In this document: piece by piece, positions 7,144-16,354 of the stretch | Position numbering within the stretch: position 1 is the first letter of the stretch | Layout: every line of letters starts with the position of its first letter | Assembly (NCBI RefSeq): GCF_020805785.1 | Contig: NZ_JAJGZV010000008.1 | Coordinates: 1 to 64,000, forward strand | Source of the DNA: Flavobacterium chungbukense | GTDB taxonomy: Bacteria; Bacteroidota; Bacteroidia; Flavobacteriales; Flavobacteriaceae | DNA: 64,000 nt | Direction of reading: 5' to 3' | Program-made: the position numbers and the translations under genes | The notes under the pieces: model-generated | The model's input: only the letters and a program-made list of their open reading frames with translations | Database searches by the model: none | What the model was told of the DNA's origin: nothing

Positions 7144-8883
7144 ATGAAAATTTCTCCTTTAACCAAAATTTTGTTCTTTTTAATGACTTTACTTTTTCTT
7201 ATCGCTTCTTGCGAAAAGAAAAAACAGGTCTATTCTAAAAAAACAGAAAATACAGCTGAAATATATCAATGGGTAAAAAAAGGCGAACAATTAAGCAGTT
7301 CTTTTCAGGACGATAGTGCCGTTTTTTGTTTTAATAAAGCACTTTCGCTTTGTGTTCCTAAAAAAGATTATGCCAATCAATACGTTTATATTTTAAGACA
7401 GAAAGGAAGTATTTATAATAGAATCGAAGACTTTTACACAAGTGAAAGTATTGCTTCGAAAGCACTTCCGTATTTAAAGTACACTTCAAGGCCTCGATTT
7501 TCGCAGATGATTTACAAATTAATAGCCGATAATTATTATGGAATGTACGATTATGACAATTCGTTAATATATCATCAAAAGGCATTAAAAACTGCTATTT
7601 CTCAATTTAGAAAAGCACAAATAAAATGCGACATAGCGTTTATTTATCTGCAACAAAAAAAATATTCAGAGGCAATAAATCTGTTAGAAGAGCTGGCGAA
7701 GAAAAAAGCGGAAGACAAAACCGATTCTTTAAATACTGAGTATCAACATGCTTTTGTATTATATAATTTAGGACTTTGCTACCTGCGAACTGATAACCCC
7801 AAAAAAGCTTTAGATAATCTCAATAAAAGCTTAAATATAAATCTGAAGGCGAATGATGAATCTTACGTTGTTGGTAATTATCATTCACTTTATTTGTACT
7901 ACAAAAAATACAACAATCCTACACTCAAAAAATTTTATGCGCAGAAAGGATATTTTGCTGCGACCAAAGCAAAGTCATACGAATTAAATGCTTTAGGAGA
8001 ATTAATAGAAGCAGAAGAAGGCAAAAACCTAAAAAAATATATAGATCTGTACATCAAACATACCGACAGCTTAATTATAAGTAAGAAAAAGGCAAAAAAC
8101 CAATTTGCGACTAAAATATATGATTCGCAAAAAGATAAAGAAGAAAATTTAGAACTTAAATCACGAAAAGCTGAAAATGAAGTGCAACTTCAAAGACAAA
8201 AAAACAGAAGTTTCATCTCCTATATTGTAATTTCTGCAAGTATTGTCAGCTTAATGTATTTAGCTTTTTACATAACTACAAAAGGAAAAAGAGAAAAAAA
8301 CGATATTGTTTTAAAAAGTGAAATGCGAATTTCAGGCAAATTACAAGATGAGCTTTCCAAAAAAGTGTATCAAACTTTTCTTTTCGCGCAAAATAATGAC
8401 TTGGATCATTTAGATAATAAGGAAAAACTGCTTTCTAGTTTAAATGATATTTATACCAAGACTAGAAATATATCTAAAGAAAACAGCCCAATCTTGACAA
8501 ACGAAAGATATGTTTTTGGCTTGAAAGATATGATTTCTGAATATAAAACTGAAAACATAAACATTTTATTGAATGGATTTGATTCGATTCTATGGAATAC
8601 AATCGACAAAAATACAAAGATAGTTCTTTATAGAATTTTGCAAGAACTATTTCAGAACATGAAAAATCATAGTAATGCGAATCTTATTAGTGTGGCTCTT
8701 AAATCGCAGAATAAAACTTTAAATCTAACTTATACAGATAATGGCGAAGGAATAAGAACTAACAAAATCATTTTTAAAAAGGGATTACAAAATGTAGAAG
8801 ACCGAATCAAATCTGTAAAAGGACAAGTTGATATTTTATCTTTAGATCATGGTTTTAAAGTAATTATAAAACTACCAATATAA
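7144..8883 (+). CDS. TPR lipoprotein sensor kinase, copy 2 (no phosphoacceptor His)
   Basis: A 579-aa paralog of the gene before it with the same layout: lipoprotein signal ending in IASC, periplasmic TPRs, coiled coil, one membrane segment (about 353-375) and a kinase-like domain. The H box reads LQDELSKK, so the phosphoacceptor histidine is glutamine (Q401, codon CAA). The ATP-binding side looks intact: N box QELFQNMKNHS and D532-N-G-E-G. It could bind ATP and phosphorylate a partner in trans but should not autophosphorylate at the usual site. The upstream spacer resembles that before copy 3, consistent with tandem duplication. Confidence 0.83.
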   Translation: MKISPLTKILFFLMTLLFLIASCEKKKQVYSKKTENTAEIYQWVKKGEQLSSSFQDDSAVFCFNKALSLCVPKKDYANQYVYILRQKGSIYNRIEDFYTSESIASKALPYLKYTSRPRFSQMIYKLIADNYYGMYDYDNSLIYHQKALKTAISQFRKAQIKCDIAFIYLQQKKYSEAINLLEELAKKKAEDKTDSLNTEYQHAFVLYNLGLCYLRTDNPKKALDNLNKSLNINLKANDESYVVGNYHSLYLYYKKYNNPTLKKFYAQKGYFAATKAKSYELNALGELIEAEEGKNLKKYIDLYIKHTDSLIISKKKAKNQFATKIYDSQKDKEENLELKSRKAENEVQLQRQKNRSFISYIVISASIVSLMYLAFYITTKGKREKNDIVLKSEMRISGKLQDELSKKVYQTFLFAQNNDLDHLDNKEKLLSSLNDIYTKTRNISKENSPILTNERYVFGLKDMISEYKTENINILLNGFDSILWNTIDKNTKIVLYRILQELFQNMKNHSNANLISVALKSQNKTLNLTYTDNGEGIRTNKIIFKKGLQNVEDRIKSVKGQVDILSLDHGFKVIIKLPI

Positions 8884-8907
8884 ATTTCAAAATTGCTTTA
8901 AATCAAA

Positions 8908-10659
8908 ATGAAAATTTCTCGAGTTATTAAAATTTTATTTATAATTTTTACTTTCCTTCTTATCACTTCTTGTGAAAAGAAAAGGGAAAAAATTGTATCT
9001 AAAATCGACAATACCGCAGAAATAAAAAGACTAACTGCTATTGCTGATGAAGATTTTGACAGAAATGAATATGCAAAAGCTTATAAAAACTATCAAATCA
9101 TATTACAACTTTCTGATCCAGAAAAAAACAGAATTGATTATGTAGATGCATTAGTTTCTATTGCGCTCATACAGCAATTTGAAGGTAATTATTTAAAAAG
9201 TGAAATCACAGCAACGAAGATTCTTCCTCATCTTAAACACCTAAAAAAACCAAGGTTTGCATGGGAAACTTATAAAATTTTTTCAGACAATTATTTAGCA
9301 ACAAAAGATTATGAAAATGCACTTATTTATGCAAAAAAAGCATACGATTTAAATGCTAGCCCAAGAAGAGAAGCAAATGCTTTGGCCAATATAGCATTGG
9401 TTTACATGCATACAGGAGAGCACAAAAAAGCTATAAAAATTTACAATAAAATCACCACTAGCGGCTATTATGCAGAAAAGAAAAAAGCTAACACTTTAGA
9501 AGGTTATGAATTGATTGATTATGGAATAATGATAAGCAATATAGGCATTTCGTATTTTCAATTGCAAGATCCAAGAGCTATAGATTATTTTAATCAAGCC
9601 CTAAAGATCAGGCTTAAAACCAATGATCGACAAAATCTGCCAGATAGTTATTGCAATCTCTCTGATTATTATCTGGACAAAAATCCTCGTTTAGCAAAAA
9701 AAAATGCTGAAACTGCTTATAAAATAGCTTGTGAAACAAATACTTACAGCGAAAAAAAATATGCTTTGGTATGCTTGGTACGAACAAGCAACGGAAGTGA
9801 TTTAAAGAAATACACCAATCTTTATATCAAATTTACCGATAGCATGAATAAATCAAGATTGACAGAAAAAAATCAATTTGCCAATATAAAATACAATTTT
9901 AAAAAAGATATAGATGAGAATTTACAGCTCAAAACTCAGAAAACTCAAAATGAGCTACAATTAGAAAGGCAGAAAAATAGAAGTTACATTTTATATGTTA
10001 TCATATTCATAAGTGTTTTTAGCTTAGTTTTTTTAGTTTTTCACATCACTATAAAAGGAAAAAGAGAAAAAGACCACATTGCCTTTAAGAGTGAACTGCG
10101 TATTTCTCAAAAACTTCATACGGAATTAACCAATGAAGTTTTTAAATTGTTTAGTAAAGTTCAGAATTCTGACATTGAAACAGCGGGCAATAAAGAAGAA
10201 ATACTAAATAGTTTAGATCATATTTACGCCAAAACACGAAAGATTTCTAAAGAAAATAGTACCATACTAACCAATCAAAACTATGTTGACGGCTTTAAAG
10301 AAATGATTTCTGAATATGCTAATAGTAATTTGAGCATAATCATAAATGGCATTAATAGCTTTTCATGGTCTTCAATTGATCGAATTAAAAAAATTACGGT
10401 CTTTAGAATTTTCCAGGAATTATTTGAAAATGTTCAAAAGAACAATAATGCCTCTTTAGTGAGTATTAGTTTTAAAAAAGATAAAAAAAACATTCAAATA
10501 ACCTACATCGATAACAGTACAGAAATCAAGGAAGAGTCTGTCAATTTAAAAAAAAGACTACAAAATGTGGAAAACCGTATTAAAACAATAAAAGGAACTC
10601 TTAATTTTGAATCAAATCAAGAAAGTGGTTTTAAAATAAGTTTCACATTCCCATTATAA
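8908..10659 (+). CDS. TPR lipoprotein sensor kinase, copy 3 (broken ATP site)
   Basis: Third tandem paralog, 583 aa: lipoprotein signal ending in ITSC, TPR region, coiled coil, one membrane segment (about 355-378) and a kinase-like domain. The phosphoacceptor histidine is present (H404 in LHTELTNE), but the G box has decayed to D535-N-S-T-E, losing both glycines needed for the ATP lid. It looks like a substrate for phosphorylation by a partner rather than an active kinase. It lies 9 nt upstream of the response regulator, so the four genes form one operon. Confidence 0.83.
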   Translation: MKISRVIKILFIIFTFLLITSCEKKREKIVSKIDNTAEIKRLTAIADEDFDRNEYAKAYKNYQIILQLSDPEKNRIDYVDALVSIALIQQFEGNYLKSEITATKILPHLKHLKKPRFAWETYKIFSDNYLATKDYENALIYAKKAYDLNASPRREANALANIALVYMHTGEHKKAIKIYNKITTSGYYAEKKKANTLEGYELIDYGIMISNIGISYFQLQDPRAIDYFNQALKIRLKTNDRQNLPDSYCNLSDYYLDKNPRLAKKNAETAYKIACETNTYSEKKYALVCLVRTSNGSDLKKYTNLYIKFTDSMNKSRLTEKNQFANIKYNFKKDIDENLQLKTQKTQNELQLERQKNRSYILYVIIFISVFSLVFLVFHITIKGKREKDHIAFKSELRISQKLHTELTNEVFKLFSKVQNSDIETAGNKEEILNSLDHIYAKTRKISKENSTILTNQNYVDGFKEMISEYANSNLSIIINGINSFSWSSIDRIKKITVFRIFQELFENVQKNNNASLVSISFKKDKKNIQITYIDNSTEIKEESVNLKKRLQNVENRIKTIKGTLNFESNQESGFKISFTFPL

Positions 10660-10668
10660 AACGACAAT

Positions 10669-11337
10669 ATGTTTAAGAAAGTTTTAGTTGCAGAAGATTT
10701 AGACAGTATAAGTATTGCAGTGGTACAAGTACTAGAAGACCTAAAAGTTCCAGTAATACACCATGTAAAATACTGTGACGAAGGTTTGCTTAAAATAAAA
10801 AAAGCAGTACTCGAGAATGAACCTTACGATCTATTAATTACTGATTTATCATTTAAATTAGATCATAGAAAAGCAAATCTTACCTGCGGAGATGACCTTA
10901 TTGAGGCTGCCAATAAAGTGCAACCCAACCTAAAAAAAATTGTTTTTTCTATCGAAGACAAAAGTTACCGCATTAAATCTCTTTTTAATGATTTGGGTAT
11001 TAATGCTTATGTTTCTAAAGGAAGAAATAGTATTACGGAATTAAAAAATGCTATTGAATCGACATTCAATAATGAGGAAAAAATACTTTCTTCAGATTTG
11101 TCTTTTTCATTTAATGATAAAACTTTAATAGAAATAGAATCTTATGATATCTCTATCTTAAAACTTTTATCGCAAGGATACATTTTAGAAAGCATTTCAA
11201 AAGAATTTAAAAATTTATCTATTACCCCAAATGGTACAAGCAGTATAGAAAAAAGAATCAATAAGTTAAAAATATATTTTAAGGCTAATAATAATGTCCA
11301 TTTAATTGCAATTGCAAAAGATTTTGGGCTAGTATAA
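10669..11337 (+). CDS. Response regulator with degenerate helix-turn-helix output
   Basis: Protein of 222 aa. The receiver domain (about 1-130) has the acidic pair E9/D10, phosphoacceptor D59, S94 and K117, so it should accept phosphate. The C-terminal 80 residues resemble a LuxR-type helix bundle (DISILKLLSQGYILESISKEF) but diverge from the usual GxTxxEIA core, so DNA binding is probable rather than certain. It follows the three sensor genes by 9 nt and is their obvious partner. A strong hairpin begins 4 nt after its stop. Confidence 0.82.
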   Translation: MFKKVLVAEDLDSISIAVVQVLEDLKVPVIHHVKYCDEGLLKIKKAVLENEPYDLLITDLSFKLDHRKANLTCGDDLIEAANKVQPNLKKIVFSIEDKSYRIKSLFNDLGINAYVSKGRNSITELKNAIESTFNNEEKILSSDLSFSFNDKTLIEIESYDISILKLLSQGYILESISKEFKNLSITPNGTSSIEKRINKLKIYFKANNNVHLIAIAKDFGLV

Positions 11338-11340
11338 TAC

Positions 11341-11370
11341 TATTTCCTTACGGTTTCCCGTAAGGAAATA
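11341..11370. repeat. Perfect 13-bp hairpin after the sensor operon
   Basis: TATTTCCTTACGG and its exact complement flank a 4-nt loop (TTTC). No T-run follows on either strand, so it is an atypical terminator or an mRNA 3'-end stabiliser. Confidence 0.6.
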
Positions 11371-11412
11371 CCACTTAATGAATTTAAATTTGTTACATCT
11401 ATTGACCTACAA

Positions 11413-11646
11413 ATGAGACCAAAAAATAAAACGGCAACGCTTTTGTCAAAAATTAACACAACTCAAAATAAAATCGTTATGAAAACAATGTTTCTTTGTC
11501 TTTTTTTATCTATCAGTTTTGCTTTTATTTCAGAAAAAACAGGCTGGCTCGAAATTGATTGGAAAATAATATTTATTCCGGCATTACTAGTTCTGCAAAT
11601 TATTATAATTGGAACTGCCTTAAAAAATAGATATAAAAAACACTAA
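11413..11646 (+). CDS. Small two-helix membrane protein, unknown
   Basis: A 77-aa protein with a basic N-terminus and two hydrophobic segments (about 24-42 and 51-68), ending in the basic tail NRYKKH. No family is recognised. The ATG at 11413 is the first; a second possible start at codon 23 (MKTMFLC) would give a purer membrane protein. A TAAATTTG box lies at 11385-11392. It stands alone between the sensor operon and a secreted nuclease-like gene, so no function can be inferred. Confidence 0.5.
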   Translation: MRPKNKTATLLSKINTTQNKIVMKTMFLCLFLSISFAFISEKTGWLEIDWKIIFIPALLVLQIIIIGTALKNRYKKH

Positions 11647-11714
11647 TTAATCTTTATAAGACTGAAATTACAGGAACGAAAAATGCCTATATTTGATTTT
11701 ATTTAAATTTTTGC

Positions 11715-12518
11715 ATGAAAAACGTTCTCAGCCTTTTCTTTCTATTAATTACTTTTTTATCTTTTGCACAAACCAAAATTCTGTCTTGGAATTTGGAAAA
11801 CTTAGGCAAATCAAAAACAGAATCTACCTTAAATTATATTGCAAAAAAAGCTTCGGCTTATGATATAATTGCAATACAGGAAGTAGTTGCTGGAAATGGA
11901 GGTGCTCAAACAGTTGCTAAACTTGCGCAAGTATTAAATGAAAAGGGATTTAAATGGGAATATAAAATTAGTGACCCTACCACAAGCAGCAGTTATAAGA
12001 CTGAACGCTACGCCTTTATTTGGAAAACAAGTAAAGTTAAACTAAAAAGCCAACCTTGGCTGGAGAGAATATACCATTTAGAAATTGATCGAGAACCTTA
12101 TTTTGCAACGTTTGAAATCAATAAAAAGAGTTTTACGCTGGTCAATTTTCATGCTATTACCAAAAAGAGACAACCAGAAACCGAAATCAAATATTTTAAA
12201 TTTCTGCCTGCAGCATATCCAAATTTAAATCTAGTTTTCTTAGGAGATTTTAATTGTCCTGAAACACATTCCGTTTTTAATCCACTAAAAAAAATGGGAT
12301 ACGACTCTGTTTTAAAAAATCAAAAAACTACTTTAAAACAAAAATGTAAAAACAATATTTGTCTAGCATCTGAATTTGATAATATATTTTACAAAACCTC
12401 TACTCTAAAAGTACTTAATTACGGCGTAATTAAATTTTATGAAGATTTTGAATCCCTTCAAGAAGCTCGAAAAGTTTCAGATCATATTCCGATCTGGTTT
12501 GAGTTTACTTTAAATTAA
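11715..12518 (+). CDS. Secreted endonuclease/exonuclease/phosphatase-family protein
   Basis: A 267-aa protein with an N-terminal signal peptide ending in SFAQ, then a complete EEP (DNase I-like) domain. Visible catalytic motifs are ILSWNLENLG, the metal-binding IQEV, GDFNCPETH and the terminal SDHIPIW. Members cut nucleic acids or phosphoesters; export suggests scavenging of extracellular DNA or phosphate, though the substrate cannot be read from sequence. A TATATTTG box lies at 11688-11695. It converges with the next gene with no spacer: the two stop codons abut at 12518/12519. Confidence 0.85.
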   Translation: MKNVLSLFFLLITFLSFAQTKILSWNLENLGKSKTESTLNYIAKKASAYDIIAIQEVVAGNGGAQTVAKLAQVLNEKGFKWEYKISDPTTSSSYKTERYAFIWKTSKVKLKSQPWLERIYHLEIDREPYFATFEINKKSFTLVNFHAITKKRQPETEIKYFKFLPAAYPNLNLVFLGDFNCPETHSVFNPLKKMGYDSVLKNQKTTLKQKCKNNICLASEFDNIFYKTSTLKVLNYGVIKFYEDFESLQEARKVSDHIPIWFEFTLN

Positions 12519-13778
12519 TTATGTTTTAAGTTTCTTTTTTCTAGCTGCTGGAAATAAAACGTTATTCAAAATCAATCGATAACCTGGTGAATTAGGATGT
12601 AAATCTAAAACAGTCGGCGGATCTCCAACTTGATGCTGAAAATCTTCTGGATCATGTCCTCCAAAAAAAGTAAACATCCCTTTTCCTTTTTCTCCATGAA
12701 TATAACGAGACTCGCCATTTAATTCGCAGGTTCCCATAATCAGGACATTAGATTTTATCAGCGAAGTATCAAATGAAGTAGTTTGCCCCATAAAGCCTTT
12801 GACCAATTGCGTATGGTTCTGGCAAAGCATACTCGGAATCGGATCCCATTTGGCAGAAAATTCCATTAATGTAAAATAATCTTTCTCCATTGCGATACGT
12901 CTTTTAGTCGTCATATCGATATCTGAGAACTCATACACTTCAGGCCTTCTTTCTAAGGTAAAATTTTTAAACGCAAATGAGTTATTGAAATTTAGTTTTG
13001 ACTGATAATTAGATTCGCTAGGATCTCCATCAAACATTGTCTCGCAAATATCAACTCCATCTGCCGCAAGCGATATATCAAAGCTATCTGTAGCAGAGCA
13101 CATTGCAAACATAAAACCTCCTCCAATTACAAAATCTCTAATTTTTTTTGCTACAGCACCTTTTTCTTGAGAAACTTTAGCATATCCTAATTTTGCGGCT
13201 AATGCTTCAGAATCTCTTTTTTGATCAATGTACCAAGGTGTGTTTTTATAAGCCGCGTAAAATTTTCCATATTGCCCTGTAAAATCTTCATGATGCAAAT
13301 GCAGCCAATCGTACATAAGCAATTGATCACTTAAAACTTCCTCATCGTATATTGGAGTAAATGGAATTTCAGCATAAGTCAAAACCAAAGTTACAGCATC
13401 GTCCCAGGGCTGTTTTCCTTTTGGCGTATAGACTGCAATTTTAGGAGCTTTTTCCAAAATTACTGATTCCATATTTTGAGAAGGACTCGAAATTTCATTT
13501 AGAATTTCGGTTTGTTCACTATCTGAAATAACTTCAAAACTAACACCGCGTATTTTACATTCTTTTCTAATTTCTTCGACATCTGGAAGTAAAAAAGAAC
13601 CTCCGCGATAGTTTAAAAGCCAGCTTGCTTTATAATCATGACTTAAACACCAATATGTTATGCCGTAAGCTTTTAAATGATTTTGCTGTGTTGATTCGTC
13701 CATCGGAAGCAAAATATATGATGCACGAAGATTAAATGTAATTAAAAGTATAAAAATGTAGAATAAACTCTTACTCAT
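12519..13778 (-). CDS. Conserved exported protein (often auto-labelled asparagine synthetase B)
   Basis: A 419-aa protein with a signal peptide ending near LRAS. The mature part starts ILLPMDESTQQNHLKAYG and contains WLLNYRGGSFLLPD and a glycine-rich GGGFMFAMCSATDSFD segment. From memory this Bacteroidota family is labelled asparagine synthetase B in automatic annotation, but I see neither the N-terminal Cys nucleophile nor the ATP-pyrophosphatase SGGxDS loop, and the protein is exported. The true function is unknown. Confidence 0.7.
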   Translation of the reverse strand: MSKSLFYIFILLITFNLRASYILLPMDESTQQNHLKAYGITYWCLSHDYKASWLLNYRGGSFLLPDVEEIRKECKIRGVSFEVISDSEQTEILNEISSPSQNMESVILEKAPKIAVYTPKGKQPWDDAVTLVLTYAEIPFTPIYDEEVLSDQLLMYDWLHLHHEDFTGQYGKFYAAYKNTPWYIDQKRDSEALAAKLGYAKVSQEKGAVAKKIRDFVIGGGFMFAMCSATDSFDISLAADGVDICETMFDGDPSESNYQSKLNFNNSFAFKNFTLERRPEVYEFSDIDMTTKRRIAMEKDYFTLMEFSAKWDPIPSMLCQNHTQLVKGFMGQTTSFDTSLIKSNVLIMGTCELNGESRYIHGEKGKGMFTFFGGHDPEDFQHQVGDPPTVLDLHPNSPGYRLILNNVLFPAARKKKLKT

Positions 13779-13997
13779 CCTGAAAATTATTTTAGTAAAG
13801 ATATAAAGGAAGAATTTAAAAAAAGAATTGCAAGAATCTTTTCTGTTATTATAGAATGTTAAATCTAAAAACAGGGGTAAATACCTGATTTACAATACCT
13901 GAAAAAACAGGTAAAAACACCTATAGTGTCATTAAATATTCTATATACATTTGCTATCCCAAGTCATCAAACTAATCAATGTAAAAAACAAACCACC

Positions 13998-14123
13998 ATG
14001 AAGTTTAATGATAATAACAATCAAGAAAAGGGTATGAATGTAATTCAAAAAATAGGTCTATGCGTTTTAGTATTAACAATTATAGTGTATTATGTACTGT
14101 CAATCCAGTTTTTGACAGCATAA
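13998..14123 (+). CDS. Possible 41-aa single-pass membrane peptide
   Basis: The ORF from the ATG at 13998 encodes a hydrophilic N-terminus (MKFNDNNNQEKG) and one hydrophobic helix (IGLCVLVLTIIVYYVLSIQFL). A longer form from 13926 is possible but its extra residues look non-coding. It lies between two minus-strand genes and ends 5 nt from the response-regulator stop. There is no family match, so it may be a real small protein or chance. Confidence 0.35.
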   Translation: MKFNDNNNQEKGMNVIQKIGLCVLVLTIIVYYVLSIQFLTA

Positions 14124-14128
14124 ATTCT

Positions 14129-14794
14129 TTAAATTGTTAAATCTGCTAATTCGTTTTGAATGGCATAGACAACTAAGCCCGCAATATTGCGCGATTCTGT
14201 TTTAAGCAGAAGATTATTTCTGTGCCCTTCAATAGTTCTAGGACTTAAAAAAAGCTGTTCTGCAATTTCAGCAGTGGTTTTCTGCTGGCAGATTAACTGA
14301 AGAATTTCTATTTCACGAGGTGAAAGAAAATTAGTTTCTAACCCACCTCTCGAGTTTTTAGGAGAAACTATAGTATCCTGAATTGTTTTTAGAACATTTT
14401 CATTGTAATAAAAACCTTTTGAAGCTACTTCATTAATAGTAAGAATCAAATCTTTTGGAGTAGTATTTTTTATTAAATAAGCAACGGCACCAACCTGAAT
14501 CATATTGGCTACAAAAGACTTCGTATCATAGCTTGTCAATGCAATAATCTTAATCTCCGGAAACGATTTCCTGATAATTTTTGTGGCCTCGACACCATTT
14601 AGAACAGGCATCTTCAAATCCATAATAATTATATCGGGTTTAATTTCGTTATTACCTAGTTGAGTAATAAGTTCATCTCCATTCGAAGATTCAAAGAGAA
14701 CATCTATATTGTCTTCTCTTTGCAATAAAAAAGAAATTCCTTTTCTAAACAAAATTTCATCATCGACTAGAGCAATTTTAATAGCGGGATTCAT
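14129..14794 (-). CDS. NarL/LuxR-type response regulator
   Basis: A 221-aa DNA-binding response regulator. The receiver domain has DD at 11-12, phosphoacceptor D59 in DIIIMDLKMPVLNG, a threonine in ALTSYD and a lysine in YLIKNTT. The C-terminal LuxR helix-turn-helix is canonical (LSPREIEILQLICQ...TAEIAEQLFLSPRTIEGHR). It is the last gene of a four-gene minus-strand operon and lies 118 nt downstream of its likely cognate kinase. Confidence 0.92.
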   Translation of the reverse strand: MNPAIKIALVDDEILFRKGISFLLQREDNIDVLFESSNGDELITQLGNNEIKPDIIIMDLKMPVLNGVEATKIIRKSFPEIKIIALTSYDTKSFVANMIQVGAVAYLIKNTTPKDLILTINEVASKGFYYNENVLKTIQDTIVSPKNSRGGLETNFLSPREIEILQLICQQKTTAEIAEQLFLSPRTIEGHRNNLLLKTESRNIAGLVVYAIQNELADLTI

Positions 14795-14912
14795 CTTATT
14801 TTGATTTTGATCGTTTGTTTTGGTCTGCCGAATTTACAAAATTATGCTATACAAAAAACTTGATTGGCTTATTTTATTGACTAAACACTTGTTAAAAATC
14901 GTTTGATTGATA

Positions 14913-15704
14913 TTAGAAGGTAAAATTGACCGCTATTCCATTATCAATTTCTGATGTAATTTTAATAGTACCTTCCAAAAACGATATACGGCTGTCAATA
15001 TTTTTCATTCCAAGACCTTTTTGATTTTCTGCATTTGTACTATCAAATCCAACTCCATTGTCCTCATAATTACAAGTATTTACTCCATCTTTTTGAGTGA
15101 ATGAAATCCATAATTCTGTTGCTTTTCCGTGACGAAGAGAATTGTTCATCAATTCTTGTAAAATTCTAAAAACATGCAAATGCCTGTCAATATCTTTATC
15201 ATCAAAATCGATATCATTTTTATAATGCGTCTTAACCGATTTACTGGTTTCAAATTCTTCGCATAGTTCTTCTATCCCAGCATTTAATCCAAATTTCTCA
15301 AAAACTGGAGGTAACAAGTTATGCGCTATTTTTCTAGAATTATCTAATGCTTTTGTTGTTAAATTGATTATGTTCTCTGTTATTTCTGCTGTTTCTGATT
15401 CAGTAAGATTTGGAGCAGTAAGCAAATGACTGTTTAGTGAAACGATATTTAACTTTGAACTAATATCATCATGCAGATCTTGTGCAATTCTTTTACGTTC
15501 TTCTTCTTGTGTAAAAATAATGGCATGCAATTGTTCTTTCTGATATTGTAATATTAAATCTTTCTTTTCTAATTCTTTCTGAATAATTTTCTTTCTAGAA
15601 AAATAAAAGAACACAATTAAGACTACCGACAAAATCATTAAAAAAAGTGAAGTGTACAAAATAATTGCAACAATTTCTTTTTCTGGTAATGAATGTACAT
15701 CCAT
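14913..15704 (-). CDS. HisKA_3-type sensor histidine kinase, minimal
   Basis: A 263-aa kinase: a short N-terminus, one membrane helix (about 11-36), a coiled-coil linker and the kinase core. The H box RIAQDLHDDISSKLN (H78), N box QELMNNSLRHG and G box EDNGVGFD are intact. There is no periplasmic sensor domain, so the stimulus is probably read through the membrane or through a partner; the multi-pass protein encoded 30 nt upstream is the obvious candidate. It should phosphorylate the adjacent NarL-type regulator. Confidence 0.9.
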   Translation of the reverse strand: MDVHSLPEKEIVAIILYTSLFLMILSVVLIVFFYFSRKKIIQKELEKKDLILQYQKEQLHAIIFTQEEERKRIAQDLHDDISSKLNIVSLNSHLLTAPNLTESETAEITENIINLTTKALDNSRKIAHNLLPPVFEKFGLNAGIEELCEEFETSKSVKTHYKNDIDFDDKDIDRHLHVFRILQELMNNSLRHGKATELWISFTQKDGVNTCNYEDNGVGFDSTNAENQKGLGMKNIDSRISFLEGTIKITSEIDNGIAVNFTF

Positions 15705-15734
15705 ATGTTTGTGAAATAATTCTAAGTATTCGGT

Positions 15735-16352
15735 TTATTTTGAGAAACTCTTTTTCCATTCATACAAAATGAAAAAATAATAAATGATAATTAAAAAAGC
15801 ATTAAGCTCCCAACTCAAAAATTTAAATTCGTTACTCAAATTATGAGTTAAATTACCAATAAAATAAAGCACTGTACTTGCCAACAAGTAAAATACCACC
15901 CCGATACTTGCGTAATAATAGCTTTTACTTTCGGTTAGCATATTGTAGAAATGAATTAGCGCATAAACCACAATAAGCAATGATGTCAATGCAATTGCAA
16001 ACAGATTAAAACGTAAAAATTGGCTCCAATCCATCATAAATTGTACCGCCAACACAAGCAATGCAACAATAAGACTAATTCCGACAAATCTTTTTTGGCT
16101 TTTTAATGCAAATAGCGAATTATAAAACAATCCTAATAAGATTAGCTGACCAATAATAAATACATTCGACAAAAATAAATTACTCATGTGCAGGTGATAC
16201 ATTATCTCCATTGAATATTGCATTAAAGCAGAAAATGCAAGATAACATACAAATAGACCATTTACATTTTTCTTTCTAAAAAAACTAAATGAATAGAAAA
16301 TCAGGTTAATTAATAAAATTAAATAACCTGAATATATCAAAAAATCAGACAT
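15735..16352 (-). CDS. Seven-helix membrane protein, putative sensory partner
   Basis: A 205-aa, almost wholly hydrophobic protein with about seven predicted helices and few charged residues, ending in YEWKKSF. No enzyme motif is seen. It starts 2 nt after the stop of the upstream 125-aa gene and is followed by a histidine kinase that lacks its own sensor domain. A role as membrane sensor or anchor for that kinase is inferred from context only. Confidence 0.65.
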   Translation of the reverse strand: MSDFLIYSGYLILLINLIFYSFSFFRKKNVNGLFVCYLAFSALMQYSMEIMYHLHMSNLFLSNVFIIGQLILLGLFYNSLFALKSQKRFVGISLIVALLVLAVQFMMDWSQFLRFNLFAIALTSLLIVVYALIHFYNMLTESKSYYYASIGVVFYLLASTVLYFIGNLTHNLSNEFKFLSWELNAFLIIIYYFFILYEWKKSFSK

Positions 16353-16354
16353 TC

